Origin: Hyperoplus lanceolatus
Taxonomy: Eukaryota; Chordata; Actinopteri; Uranoscopiformes; Ammodytidae
Assembly (NCBI GenBank): GCA_026929865.2
Contig: CM049400.1
Span: 20,478,501 to 20,542,500 of the forward strand
Direction of reading: 5' to 3'
Length of the DNA stretch: 64,000 nucleotides
The notes below the pieces were generated by a model. That model had not been told where the DNA came from and did no database searches. It worked only from the letters and a program-made list of their open reading frames with translations. A program made the position numbers and the translations under genes. Below are positions 1-10,567 of this stretch, piece by piece. How positions within the stretch are numbered: position 1 is the first letter of the stretch; the number at the start of each line of letters is the position of its first letter.

Positions 1-344
1 GAAAGCTCGTTTTTTCCGGAATAACCTTCTTGCAGCACCGGCGCCTGATTCGCCAAAAAACATCAAAAACTGACGTCATGAACCCTTTGATTGATCATAG
101 CTCAGACTGTGTTGTACTTAGAAGCACACAATTTCATACAGCAATGTACAATCCCAGTACGAACAAAAAAGCCTCTTGACGCCCCACCCCAAAATCAACA
201 AGAAGTCTTTTATTTTGAAGTATTCGCCAAAAAAACAGGAAGTTGGCCTAACTCCACCATACTCTGTCTCATCTTCTCCAAATTTTTTATGGTTAATGAG
301 ACCCAAGGCCTGAGGAGTCCCACACGCTAATATTCATGTAAAAT

Positions 345-860
345 GAGAGCGCCACCTGCTGGGCAAAGTAAATATTGCATGTTGGTGATTTACCTCCAAG
401 CCCTACAAACTTGGATCAAATCAAACTCAAATCAGCTCAGGGAGGTCTAGATGGCAGTATTACATTACATTAAGTAGGAAGAGAGTGCCACCTGCTGGAC
501 AATGTAAATGCTGCATTTTGAATATACACATCCTACAAACTTGGATCAAATCAAACTCAAAGCAGCTCAGGGAGGTCTAGATCGCAGTATTACATTACAT
601 TAAGTAGGAAGAGAGTGCCAACTGCTGGACAATGTAAATACTGCATTTTGAATATACACATCCTACAAACTTGGATCAAATCAAACTCAAAGCAGCTCAG
701 GGAGGTCTAGATCGCAGTATTACATTACATTAAGTAGGAAGAGAGTGCCACCTGCTGGACAATGTAAATATTGCATGTTGAATATACACATCCTACAAAC
801 TTGGATCAAATCAAACTCAAAGCAGCTCAGGGACGTCTAGAGACAGCCACCATGATAACA
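345..860. repeat. Tandem repeat, about 130-bp unit, nearly four copies
   Basis: The phrase GAGAGTGCCACCTGCTGG recurs at 481 and 741 (one base changed at 611), with a diverged first copy near 345. Each unit also holds ACTTGGATCAAATCAAACTC and TACATTACATTAAGTAGGAA. The period is 130 between the last three units. It is non-coding satellite-like DNA; the last three units differ at only a few positions. Confidence 0.9.
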
Positions 861-2384
861 CTGGAAGCTGGTTCTATCGGCTCCGTGGCCTTCGCAGTTT
901 CTCGACATTATCGCCACAAAACAGGAAGTCGCTGTAATTTCGCTCTGCACTGTTCCATGTGCTCCAAACTTCACCCGCCTGGTAAGATCCCAGGCCTGAG
1001 GACTTCCTCGCATCTGTATCAAGCGCGTATTACAACTTCCACACTTCTGGTGACAGGTATTACTGTGCCGCGTGCTTCGAAGAGGAGGAGACTGCGGCGC
1101 GTTCTCTCACGCGGTCGCCCGGAGCGCCGACGCCAGCCAGGTGCGAGGGCCCGGTCATCACTGCTCGCAGTTTTAATATTTTTATTGGAATCAATGTGTT
1201 TTTATTCATTAGCTTTTCATCTCCAAATTATTCCAGAAAATAGTTCTGTTCAGGACATATTTGACACAGTTGTTGATTTAGCCTCTCAAAGTTCACCAGA
1301 TTGATGCATGTAACTTTAAAAAAGGTACAAATCTTCTTCGGGAGGGGCAGGCCTGCAGACCTAAAACAATTATATGGGAAACACCGCAAACACGCACACA
1401 CTGGCTGGGGAATACCATCTTTTGTGTTATTTTTGTTGATGAATGAATGAATGCATAAACACATAGAAACCATTTCTAAACAACATTGAATGTCCTCCGC
1501 CGCTTACTTAGTGACATTACGCTCCCGTAAAGTAGAATTGGTTATTTGGTACATTGGAGTCGTTTTATGAGTATGAATACAAGTACGTGCAGATAGAAAT
1601 CAGACTGATATTAATTATCTTTGCATGACTTCAAGAACAAATTCCTCATAGACAGCGCTATTTCCGACCATACACAAAATCCATCAGTTGTATTCGAGTT
1701 GTAACTGAAAACAGTGCCCTGATGATGTGTGTGTTCGAACGTCGCTCTACTGTTGATGTACTGTTGAATGAGGCCCCTCTGGGTTGTGAATCACGTTCAC
1801 CTGGACAGTTGACATTTAATCAATAAACATCTGAACTGTTGCCATGACCCTGAACCATAAGGATTTATTTGGTTTTCACGCACCAACTGCTGGAGGACCC
1901 CCGTGGATTTCCAAGACAAACTTCCAGTCGCCTGTGGTTAATTTTAACATCCACCCATCTAATGAATACCACTTAATCGTATGCTCTATTTATTGCATGA
2001 GAAATAATCAAATGTCTCTCACAGCGTTAAACGATAGGGTGCAATCAGGCCTGTGTCAACACTTCAATACCAATGAAAATATTTACCGTTATATGCTAAT
2101 GAGAATATGAAGGATTTTGCCTTGTTGTGCATGCATATGTTGAATTAACTCATTACATTTATGCCTCCCCCATCCTGCGAGCTGCCGTCTTTCTCTCCCT
2201 CCCCGTCACCCCAATTGCTGTGAGGATCCTCCGCACTGACTGGGAAGGGAATCCTCTACAGCCGACGTCGACTGGGAAGAGCCATGCCTGCCATCCTTTC
2301 TCCCTGCAGTCATGCACAAGATCCTGGTATTTGCCGCTCTTTCTCTCAAACGCCTGTTTGATGAAAGATTAGAGAACCCCAAAC
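861..2384. other. Non-coding stretch with dispersed-repeat fragments
   Basis: Bases 900-1010 (CGCCACAAAACAGGAAGTCG, then CCTGAGGA) resemble 225-320 at the left edge of the window (CGCCAAAAAAACAGGAAGTTG, then CCTGAGGAGTCC), so the tandem repeat is flanked by related sequence. Bases 1280-1330 match 45440-45490 (CACCAGATTGATGCAT, then ACTTTAAAAA), which lies in a hAT element, so this is another relic of that family. A GC-rich segment lies at about 1060-1160. The 177-codon frame at 771-1304 runs through repeat DNA and is not a credible gene. Nothing else is recognised up to 2384. Confidence 0.55.
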
Positions 2385-2553
2385 TGGATGGGAATCAAGA
2401 CCCGGTTCCTTTTCAGAACCGGTGCCAAGTGAATCAATTCCTTCGAATCGTCTGCATGCCTGCTTAACGATTCTGCTGTTCGTTTCCGCTCGTTGCAAAT
2501 GGGTCATGACTTCACACAAGCGCTGCTTTGTTTTGGTTCAGAACGTAGCAAAC

Positions 2554-2637
2554 ATGGCGTCGAGGCCGAAGCGCTCTAAAGTTTGGTTGTATTTCACACA
2601 AAAAGACGACAATATGGCCACTTGCAACAAATGTTAA
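2554..2637 (+). pseudogene. BED-type zinc-finger start of a hAT transposase, truncated
   Basis: An ATG at 2554 opens a 27-codon frame that reads MASRPKRSKVWLYF and then DDNMATCNKC before TAA at 2635. The aromatic pair after SKVW and the C-x2-C pair fit the first half of a BED finger, the DNA-binding domain at the N-terminus of many hAT transposases. The histidine half of the finger and the catalytic domain are not found nearby. Either the frame ends in a mutated splice site or the rest was deleted. It lies inside the element at 2385-5075, which supports the hAT assignment. Confidence 0.65.
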
Positions 2638-2660
2638 GTTTCCTTTTCATCAAACGACAC

Positions 2661-2702
2661 GCGCACAAACACAAGCACAAGCACAAGCACAAGCAAGCGC
2701 AC
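2661..2702. repeat. CAAGCA short tandem repeat
   Basis: About five hexamer copies of ACAAGC lie within the outer hAT element, next to its BED-finger fragment. Confidence 0.75.
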
Positions 2703-3224
2703 AGACGGCGATCCTGGCGGTTAAACGTTTAAACGTCCGTTGCGTTACTAGTCGGCACCAGATTTGCCCATCACTTGGACTTCAACATAAAATGTATGAG
2801 AATTAACGTGTGTAGACCTAGGTGTGGGCAAATAAAAGGGGGAGAGGGTTAAAAAAAATTATTTTTCCTCTCGTCAGCTGTTCTAATGCTGCCTTACGCA
2901 CAGCGGTGGAGACAAACCCAAAACAACACACAGCGGAACTCGGCAGTCCGGCGATAAGGAAACAGTAACCTACATCAACGTTTAACAAGAAACTTTAAAA
3001 AGACATACTTAAAATAACGATCTCTGCCCATACAAAAGCTAACTTGGATAACTTGATGGAGCGATCGATGTGCAAAAAATCCGGTACATGTGATGACGGG
3101 CCGTTATATTAATAATAAACAGCGCGCTGCACATTAGAACAGCATGTACATTAAAGATCTCGTATCCGTCCTGAGAGGGCAAACATGATAATTTTTCTGC
3201 ACAAAAATAGTTAATTTGACAAAG

Positions 3225-4661
3225 TAGGGCTGGGCGATATATCGAATATATTCGATGTATCGCGAGATGTGCTCCAGGGGATGTGTAAAATGACCCTATC
3301 GCGACCATCGAATACAAATTGGCACGTAATGTGTTTTTTTTTAGCCGCCGCCGCCGCCACCGGCTGACTCGCTGGTGTTCGCTTCTCTCGCTCTTTCCTG
3401 TGGCTCTCTGCCTCAGACTACATGCATTGGCAACTCACTCACTCACCCCTCCCAACCAGAGTCTCCTGGGCGCGCACCTGTGACGTAGTCTGTGCTTTGT
3501 GAGTGTTTACTTTAATCGCCATGTGAAAACAACGACGAGAGGGGGAGAAAAAAAGACGAGGGCTCTGATGCTCTTATGACAGCCGAACGAGCGGGTGGAG
3601 GGGGCGCGAAAGACGGCGATGGTGGCTGTCGTTCATAGCATGGACCTTTTTTGTAGACGGGCGCTTGACAGCATAAGCGGCCGCTGTACAGAGCCTGGTC
3701 CTTATGAGAGGAAGGCGAACGAGCGCCGGGGGAGTTTTTGGTCCAACGTCACACAACCACGGCATCCCATTTATTACGGGCAGCCTCTTATAATAGGTCC
3801 ATGTCAGCATGTCTGCGAGTATTTTTTATAAAATAAAACAGTGTTTTAGTGATAATGCAGGAGGGCTAGATCAATAGGTATGAATAGCATCCAGGAATGG
3901 TGCATCGGTTAGAATGCAAGGAATGATGATGATGAGACTTTGCTTTCTTTAGACTATAGGCTATTATTCTCAGCCGTATTTATTTAAATCCTCTGATTGT
4001 CTTCCAGTTTTATTTTCATTAACTAAATACAGGAGAATCAAACAAGGCAGGTAACAGAGGGACGATGAGCCACCTGCTGTTTGCGCTCGCATGAATCTCT
4101 CGGACTAACAGGCAGAAAACGAAACTTAACTTACACTATAGAGCAACTGCTCTTAAAGCGACAGTAACCATTATACATGTCAGAGCCTTTTATACACATA
4201 GACTACTATTATGGATCAAAACCGGTTCTGCATTTAAAGTGTGGCTGCTATCTTCAGGGGGTTAGTGGTGATAAACAATTAGTAAGTGGTTGTAATGAGT
4301 CATAATTAGTGTTCTCAGTTTACAGATTACCAGAAGATGGAAAAAACTGTTTCCAAATAAAATAATGCTGGATCCATTGTATGGGAGTGGAAGGATGTAG
4401 AATAATCAATACAATGTGCAAACTCTTTGCCATGTGCAAGTTTCAAATTGTTCCAATAGAAAGCACTAAAGAATATAAACATGGTGCATGTAGCCTAATG
4501 CATTGTTAGTGCAGACACATTTTGCAGGGACTATTTAAATCATATTACTGGTGTGATGTTATGCAAAAAAATAATTTAATTGAGCATTTAGGATGTGCTC
4601 TAGAGGAGATATAGTAAAAAAATATCGAGATATTGATTTTTGCCCATATCGCCCAGCCCTA
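3225..4661. mobile_element. Non-autonomous hAT element with exact 8-bp target duplication
   Basis: The element starts TAGGGCTGGGCGATAT and ends ATATCGCCCAGCCCTA, a perfect 16-base inverted terminus. It is flanked by TGACAAAG at 3217-3224 and again at 4662-4669, the 8-bp duplication expected for hAT. The interior has a (GCC)n run at about 3341-3362 and a GC-rich segment to about 3740, then AT-rich DNA. No transposase domain is recognisable; the frame at 3595-3831 is not convincing. Confidence 0.9.
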
Positions 4662-4965
4662 TGACAAAGTTAATAGTTGTAGACTTATCTTTTCAGAAGG
4701 CTTCTTTGTATTTTTTGTCCGTTGAATTTTGTTTCAAGCTAAATGCAAATGAGCACTGTTAATATTCCAAAAGGCACAAGCTCTTCCTTGACTGTTTTCA
4801 GTTTGTGTTTTTAGTTTTTAGGGCACATAATGGCATTTGGGCTTAAAAAGACAAACAATTATTTTTTGTCTGGACCAATTAATGTGAAAATTGACAATTC
4901 CCTAATCCTAAAGTACTCTTGATAATCTTTCAAGGCACCCACTAGACACACTTCTGATCAGATAT

Positions 4966-5015
4966 TAATCGATAAGAGAATCGATAAGAGAATCGATAAG
5001 AGAATCGACAAGGAA
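4966..5015. repeat. Short tandem repeat of AGAATCGATA
   Basis: ATCGATAAGAGA is repeated about four times in the right subterminal part of the outer hAT element. Subterminal tandem motifs of this kind often serve as transposase-binding sites, but that is inference here. Confidence 0.7.
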
Positions 5016-5075
5016 TCTAATCGATAAGCATTATCGGAATCGGAATCGTTAAATTCTTATTAATTCCCATCCCTA

Positions 5076-6726
5076 CTTGAGCTTACACTTTTATGGAAAA
5101 AAATACATATAAATATGTTCCCTATTCAAGCAGCAAAAATGTTACCAAAATTCATCAAAGTTATGACATGACATTTTTGCATTTTTAAAAGTTGTATAAA
5201 ATATATACTGCTAAGCAGTCAGTCGTTTGGGTTTAAAAAATATGTAAAGGAAAAATCTCTGGCATTTTTTATTTTATTTAACAGAAGATACTGAAATTTG
5301 AAATAATGTGGCCATACAGCAATGAGTTAATAGACGTGGCAAACATGAATCTTTCACCTCAATAAATATTTAATCTTTGCTCTGAATCATTTAAAGCAAA
5401 GCCCTTTCTGTTGTTCTTCAGGCAACATGTGCATGCAGAGTACATGGTTTTATCCCCACTTCTCTGTCCCTGCCTCCCTCCCTTTTCCATCTCTCTCTCT
5501 CTCTCTCTCTCTCTCGCATGGAGAGCTGCTCAGTGGCCCTGAAATATGGCACATTATGCCGCTCTGTTGATCATCATTCAGCATTATGCCCTGAATCTGA
5601 AAGCAATGTAAATGATATGATGTTATCCTCTAAGGCAACATTAACTTTACTATCATTCAGCTTTTTAAAGTGCAAAGGTTGACTTCATGAGACAATGAAG
5701 TAAACATTAGAGTCCTTTTTACTTAATGTGATGGTTATGCTGGCAAATGAACACACAATAACGAAAACAATTTCTGAGCAATCATGGTTAAAAAGGGGCA
5801 ACACTATACGCACATTAGATCAATGACTATTGAATGATTTTTTTAATTAAGAGAATGGTTTGAACCTCAAACACAAAATCGGATTTGTTAGTGAGTCAAC
5901 TACGCTGTCTAGTTAAAGGAGTCAACTGGAGGTCAGATGCGGTTTCCGGCTGAGTATGTTGAAAGAAACACTAGAATATGCATGATTGCTATTAACTTCA
6001 TGTTATACCAGCTCACTGTAGCTTAGCCCTGTATCCAATGTGACTTTAAATATGTGACTTTACTTGTCAAAGGCAAGACTAAAACCACTGGAAAGCTATC
6101 TTCTGCAGGAGACCAGACAGTGTGTGTATAAAATATATGTACATTCACATTTTTCTACTGCATGAAAATAGCTCTACTCATGCAACAAAGAATCTTAGTT
6201 TTCTAATCTTTTTTTTAACTCCAACCCCCATTATTTCTTCTCACAGAATGTTCACTTCCATCTTCCAATTTCAGCTCACAGAATAGAAAATTGTACCCTT
6301 CATTATTTCTCTGTAGACTGTTATCACTTTTATTTCTAGCAGCACACATTATCTCTATTATTGTTCCATTTTACAACACACTGTACATGTTAACCATACT
6401 GTTACAAAATTTGTTCCTGTGTGGAACATTCTTCAAACCCATTTTACATTCCATCTGTACAAGTATTTAAATAAAAAACTATGCACACCTTTGAATGCTT
6501 CCTTTATGTGTTGTCAGTGGACCTTTCTCCCCTTCTATCACATTAGATGCCTGATAATCAGGCTGACTTGCTTCTTTGTTTTGCCACATCCATTTAACCT
6601 GAGATTGTGTTCCTGTTTGCCTGAGGTTAGTTGTGTGCATTGTTTTGCAATAAAATAAATTAGCATGTGATATTTCTGTTCGCCCAGAGTAATTTTAAGT
6701 CGGCAGAGACGCATCAGTAGTGGTAA
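5076..6726. other. No gene or clear repeat seen, apart from a (CT)n run
   Basis: This is AT-rich DNA with a perfect (CT)12 microsatellite at about 5490-5514. Open frames are short, without recognisable domains. Nothing else can be supported. Confidence 0.5.
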
Positions 6727-6800
6727 CTAGGGCTATACGATATCAGGAAAACATGCGATTCACAATAACATTGTTGAATATTGCGATGACGTTTTGCAAA
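6727..6800. repeat. Possible hAT end
   Basis: TAGGGCTATACGATATC at 6728 resembles the ends of common fish hAT families. A possible opposite end, GATAGCCCTAAACTG near 12511, is too diverged and lacks a matching 8-bp flank, so I do not join them into one element. Confidence 0.3.
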
Positions 6801-7376
6801 ATAACATGCCAATGCATATCATTACCCCTTGGCCAGGCATAACAAACTAAATCTGTTTAATCTGACTCACTTGTTGAGATGGCGGACTTTGCCACGTTGG
6901 CATCGCATTGGCATTGCCTGTAGTGATACAGGCCCTCGCTGGTGTACCACCCTCTTCATTTACGACCAAGTTTGCGGACCGTGTACATCTTCCCATGGCT
7001 GACACCAAGCATCACCAAACATTTGCCCTGCGCTCATGTACAGTAAGTAGACCTAGAATTATTTGAATTGTGATATTAAATATAGCCTATAATGTTAGAT
7101 GTAACACGCTGTGTTGTCGCTGTGTTCCGTCTGTGCGCTCCTGGCGCAAAGCTGACACTGACACATGCCAAGCATCAACACTCAAACTTTTGAAGGGGAG
7201 TGGTTTGAAAAGAGCAGTATTTCTAGCATGGAAATTCAACCTGTATATCAGCTCAGAAAGCGCAGAGCAAGGTCTGATGAATGCATGAGTGATGGCCCCG
7301 GTAAGTTTCAGTAAGTTAACAGAAGTGCCACACTGTCTTTGAAATGCATTTAGTCATTTTAAGGGGAAAACACATT

Positions 7377-8847
7377 GGCCCTCATTTATCAATTTTGCGT
7401 GGAAACTGGTGCAGATTCTGGCGCAAATACCTCCCTACGCCAGGTGTCACGTGGTATTTATCAAACAGTCGTATCTCGCCAATCTCAGCGTACGCCAGGC
7501 CATTATTGATAAATGCGGCGGCTGAAAACGATCGTACCACGCCCCTATATTTTCTCAGTTTAGAGGCCTCGCCCAGAGGTTTTACGACATGGATATGCGA
7601 ATTACGGCACAGAAGAGGAATTTATCTGAAGTAGAAATTGACAGAATAACAGCGAAAGTAGAAAAAAAATTGTTTCATTTCGGAGCATTACAAGCGGCAT
7701 CAAAGAACAACAGAAGGCAGCAGTTAGGAAGGAAATAACTGCTGCAGTCAACAGCGTTGGTGTTGACAAAACGATCTCCAGCTGAGGATTTTGCATTTTA
7801 GGTTTACATCAGTAGGCTACTATCGCTCAAATGCTATAAAACAGCATATACAATTATATGTCGCCATTTCTTTACATAGATGAAGAAAAAGTGGTCTGAC
7901 TCAAACATCGCCACTAAAAAAAGCGTGTTGCTGTTCTGAAATGCAACCAACTGAGGGTGCGGGCATAATATAGCCTAAGTAGTAGAGGAGAAACAGACGC
8001 ACCAACTGTCCGGTAATGGTCCCCATGAAATAAATACAGGTCTGCAGAGATTTGTATGATTAGAATGTATTGGCCCTTTTAGATAGCACTACTCAAAAGG
8101 GTTGTAAAAACTAAAAATAACACATTTTGCGTTTTACTGTATGACAGCAGGAGTGGTCAGCCCGGCGGTCAGCTGCACAAGCCGACCCGGCAACGATCAG
8201 CTGTGAGAGCGCCCACAGTCCTGCTCCACCAGCAGGTCGGAAAAACGTGCCGGTTAACGGTGGAAATAAATCGCTCGCTTAAGCGATCAATAACACATTA
8301 AAAGAGTAACTAACATCTAAAAAGTGTGTCAAATAAATAAAATGTTAAGCTGAATGTTGTGCCGTGTATTTTTTATCATAAAGAGCAGTGTAGGCCTACT
8401 ACATATTTAATACTGTGGCTAATATTTTGAATGAATGCAGCCACCGTGCCTCAGTGTCCCCCCAGCAGCTCCAGACGGAGATAACTGCCCTTACACAGTC
8501 CCATGCAGCGCTCCTAAGTGGCCGGTGTGTGCACTATTGAATCAGTGCTCCTACTCAGTTGCGCACCATAAGCTGCACAATTTTAAGTGATTAATATCTT
8601 TATTTCGGTCTGAGCAAACACTGCATTTGTATTATCTTCTTATAATTGTCCAACAAAGTCATCGGCTACCCGGCACAGCCTGCACTGCGAGTCCATGCTG
8701 TTTACAAAATTGCGTACACGAGCTGAGAGCTGGCGTGGGATTTGAGCGTACTCTACGCTCACGTCCATATTGATAAATGCCGAGATTTGCGTGGAAATGT
8801 ACGTACACCCATTTTTCTGGTCTACGCAAGATTGATAAATGAGGGCC
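7377..8847. mobile_element. PIF/Harbinger-like element with 3-bp target duplication
   Basis: Terminal inverted repeats GGCCCTCATTTATCAAT (7377-7393) and its complement (8831-8847) are perfect. ATT flanks both sides (7374-7376 and 8848-8850), and the related uninserted copy near 21876 has a single ATT there. A 3-bp duplication and a Myb/SANT-like relic inside both point to PIF/Harbinger. No DDE transposase is found, so this copy is non-autonomous. Confidence 0.8.
7613..7785 (+). pseudogene. Myb/SANT-like DNA-binding protein relic of a Harbinger element
   Basis: From 7613 the frame reads KRNLSEVEIDRITAKVEKK and continues through a basic stretch to a stop at 7736. One base shifted (from 7735) it continues ITAAVNSVGVDKTISS to a stop at 7783. 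The order 'S-x-E-E-hydrophobic repeat, then K-rich, then AAVN-x-VG' matches the Myb/SANT-like accessory protein that Harbinger elements encode beside their nuclease. A frameshift and the missing C-terminal part mark it as dead. Homology is by pattern recognition only. Confidence 0.5.
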
Positions 8848-9084
8848 ATTGTATTTATTATTTCAACTATTGAGTTATAACAGCTAAAACAGCATGATGC
8901 TAGTGTAGGTCAAGAAGATTTTTTTTCTGAATTTTCAATTCTGCTGCTTTATTTTTATGTTTTAAATTGGGAAATAGATGTTCCAAAACGACCAATAACC
9001 TCTGTATTTAAAAAAAAAACAAGCAAGTAGGCTAATAATAACCATTAATGAATTATAGGATATCGCATCACAGTAGGCCTATAT

Positions 9085-10479
9085 ATCCGTGTACCTTCAG
9101 TTCAATCCATATCCGTTTGGAAATCAAAACACGAAAAACGAAAAAAACTGTTTGATTTAATTTTTTAATTATTTGTTTCATTTAAAAAATAAAAAAACTG
9201 ACTGTTTTATTCAAAATATGCCTGTAAAACATGAATTGATTGACATTTCTTATTTTTTATTTTCCATGTCGCCCTTTACATACGAAAATGGGAAAGGAGA
9301 CAAACAGAAAATGTAAGAAATGTGCATTTTCATTTTTGAAGTTCCAAATGATAATTTATATTAGTCAGCGGTTTAAACTATGTCCCGCTGCCACAATGCC
9401 ACGAGCTATGCGCGGCCATCGCCGTGATGGCTCTGACCCATAGACTGTGTTCTGAACGTGGCTATCTCTGTCTTGTAAGTAGGCTAAAGCCTCTTGTCTG
9501 TAGTGGAAATGCATGGCAGATCTAGTAGGGTAACCCTGCCGAACCGTGCCGAACTGTGCTGCTCAGAGGAAACGAGGCATGATCTAAACAGCGACAGACA
9601 TACAGCTGTTGATCCAGATCAAAATGGGACAAACCACCAAATGCTAAATATGCATTGAGAGGGGAAACATATTTTGGCTGGCTGCCAAAGGCTGCTATGT
9701 CATTGTCTGTCATAGGCTACCATCAAGAGCCTTATTTTACAAAAAGCTCAATTCAGATATAGCCTAAACGTGGACAAAATATAGCCTAGACAAGTTTCTT
9801 ATTTTCTCGACACACACACACACATGCACGCACGCACACACGCACACACACACAAACACACAAACACCCGCGTGCGCCCTTAAACTGGGCGATTGCCCAC
9901 TTTGACTCGGCAAGTGAAGTGAAGACAGGGAAAAAAGAGAGACAGAGACGACGATTGCCTCAGGCGCAATTTTCACTCGAGGACCTAACCAATACAAATG
10001 CTTTCATATGCAGCTGTCTGCACTGGGGCTCATGCCTCAGCTGATCACGAGTATCAATAACATTATCGATAATGTAGGATATGTCCCTCAGTTCCCAGTG
10101 CGATGCTGACGTCCGCACGTAATCGGTGATTAATGAATGAAGAGTAAAACAAACATGTATTAGATGATTATGAGACCCAAGGCAATTGCCTACCTTTGCA
10201 CAATGTTTAAGTTCTCCTCTGGGCGCGCGCACACACGCACACGCGTGCGCACGCACTTCTTTCACTAAGTTGAAAGGTAAATGTATTTTTCAAAATCAAC
10301 ATTTAGGCCATTGTTCTCATACTTGATATCCTGGTCATGGATTGTGATTAAAAATAGATAAAAACATGTTTTAGTATAATAATGTAGACGAGAGGATGAT
10401 TATTAAAAAAACAGATCACTTTTCGTTTTTCGTCTTTTGATTTCCAAACGGATGTGTATTGAACGGAAGGTACACGGAT
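9085..10479. mobile_element. DNA element with terminal inverted repeats of about 55 bp, unclassified
   Basis: The left end (ATCCGTGTACCTTCAGTTC, then ATCCGTTTGGAAATCAAAA, then ACGAAAAACG) is mirrored at 10420-10479 with few changes. CCTAT occurs just outside both ends and once in the uninserted copy near 22096, so a duplication of about 5 bp is likely. The interior is AT-rich with two CA/CG microsatellites. I see no transposase and cannot name the superfamily. Confidence 0.7.
9811..9868. repeat. (CA)n microsatellite, interrupted
   Basis: An AC-repeat with CG-containing interruptions inside the long-TIR element. A second purine-pyrimidine tract (CGCGCGCACACACGCACACGCG) lies at about 10221-10247; such alternating tracts can adopt Z-DNA. 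Confidence 0.85.
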
Positions 10480-10567
10480 TCCTATAGTCCGCAATAATCG
10501 CACAACAGCCCCCATCCAAAAAGGAACTTTAAAAAGTTGAATTTGCACTTTGATGTGCATACACATG

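Larger units (their letters stand above)
2385..5075. mobile_element. hAT-like element, outer part of a nested pair
   Basis: The left end GGATGGGAATCAAG (from 2386) and the inverted right end at 5060-5075 (TTAATTCCCATCCCTA) share about ten terminal bases. Both ends continue into AACCGGT/CGATT-rich subterminal DNA typical of a common fish hAT family. A second hAT lies inside at 3225-4661. The flanks (CCCCAAAC and CTTGAGCT) do not match, so the target duplication is lost or one end is slightly misplaced. A BED-finger start lies at 2554. Confidence 0.6.

Noticed and set aside
345..860. A CRISPR-like array because of regular direct repeats
   Set aside because: Units are contiguous 130-bp tandem copies without unique spacers, in a vertebrate genome.
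771..1304. A 177-codon plus-strand frame
   Set aside because: It starts in the tandem repeat, crosses dispersed-repeat DNA, is arginine-rich from a GC-rich patch and has no domain.
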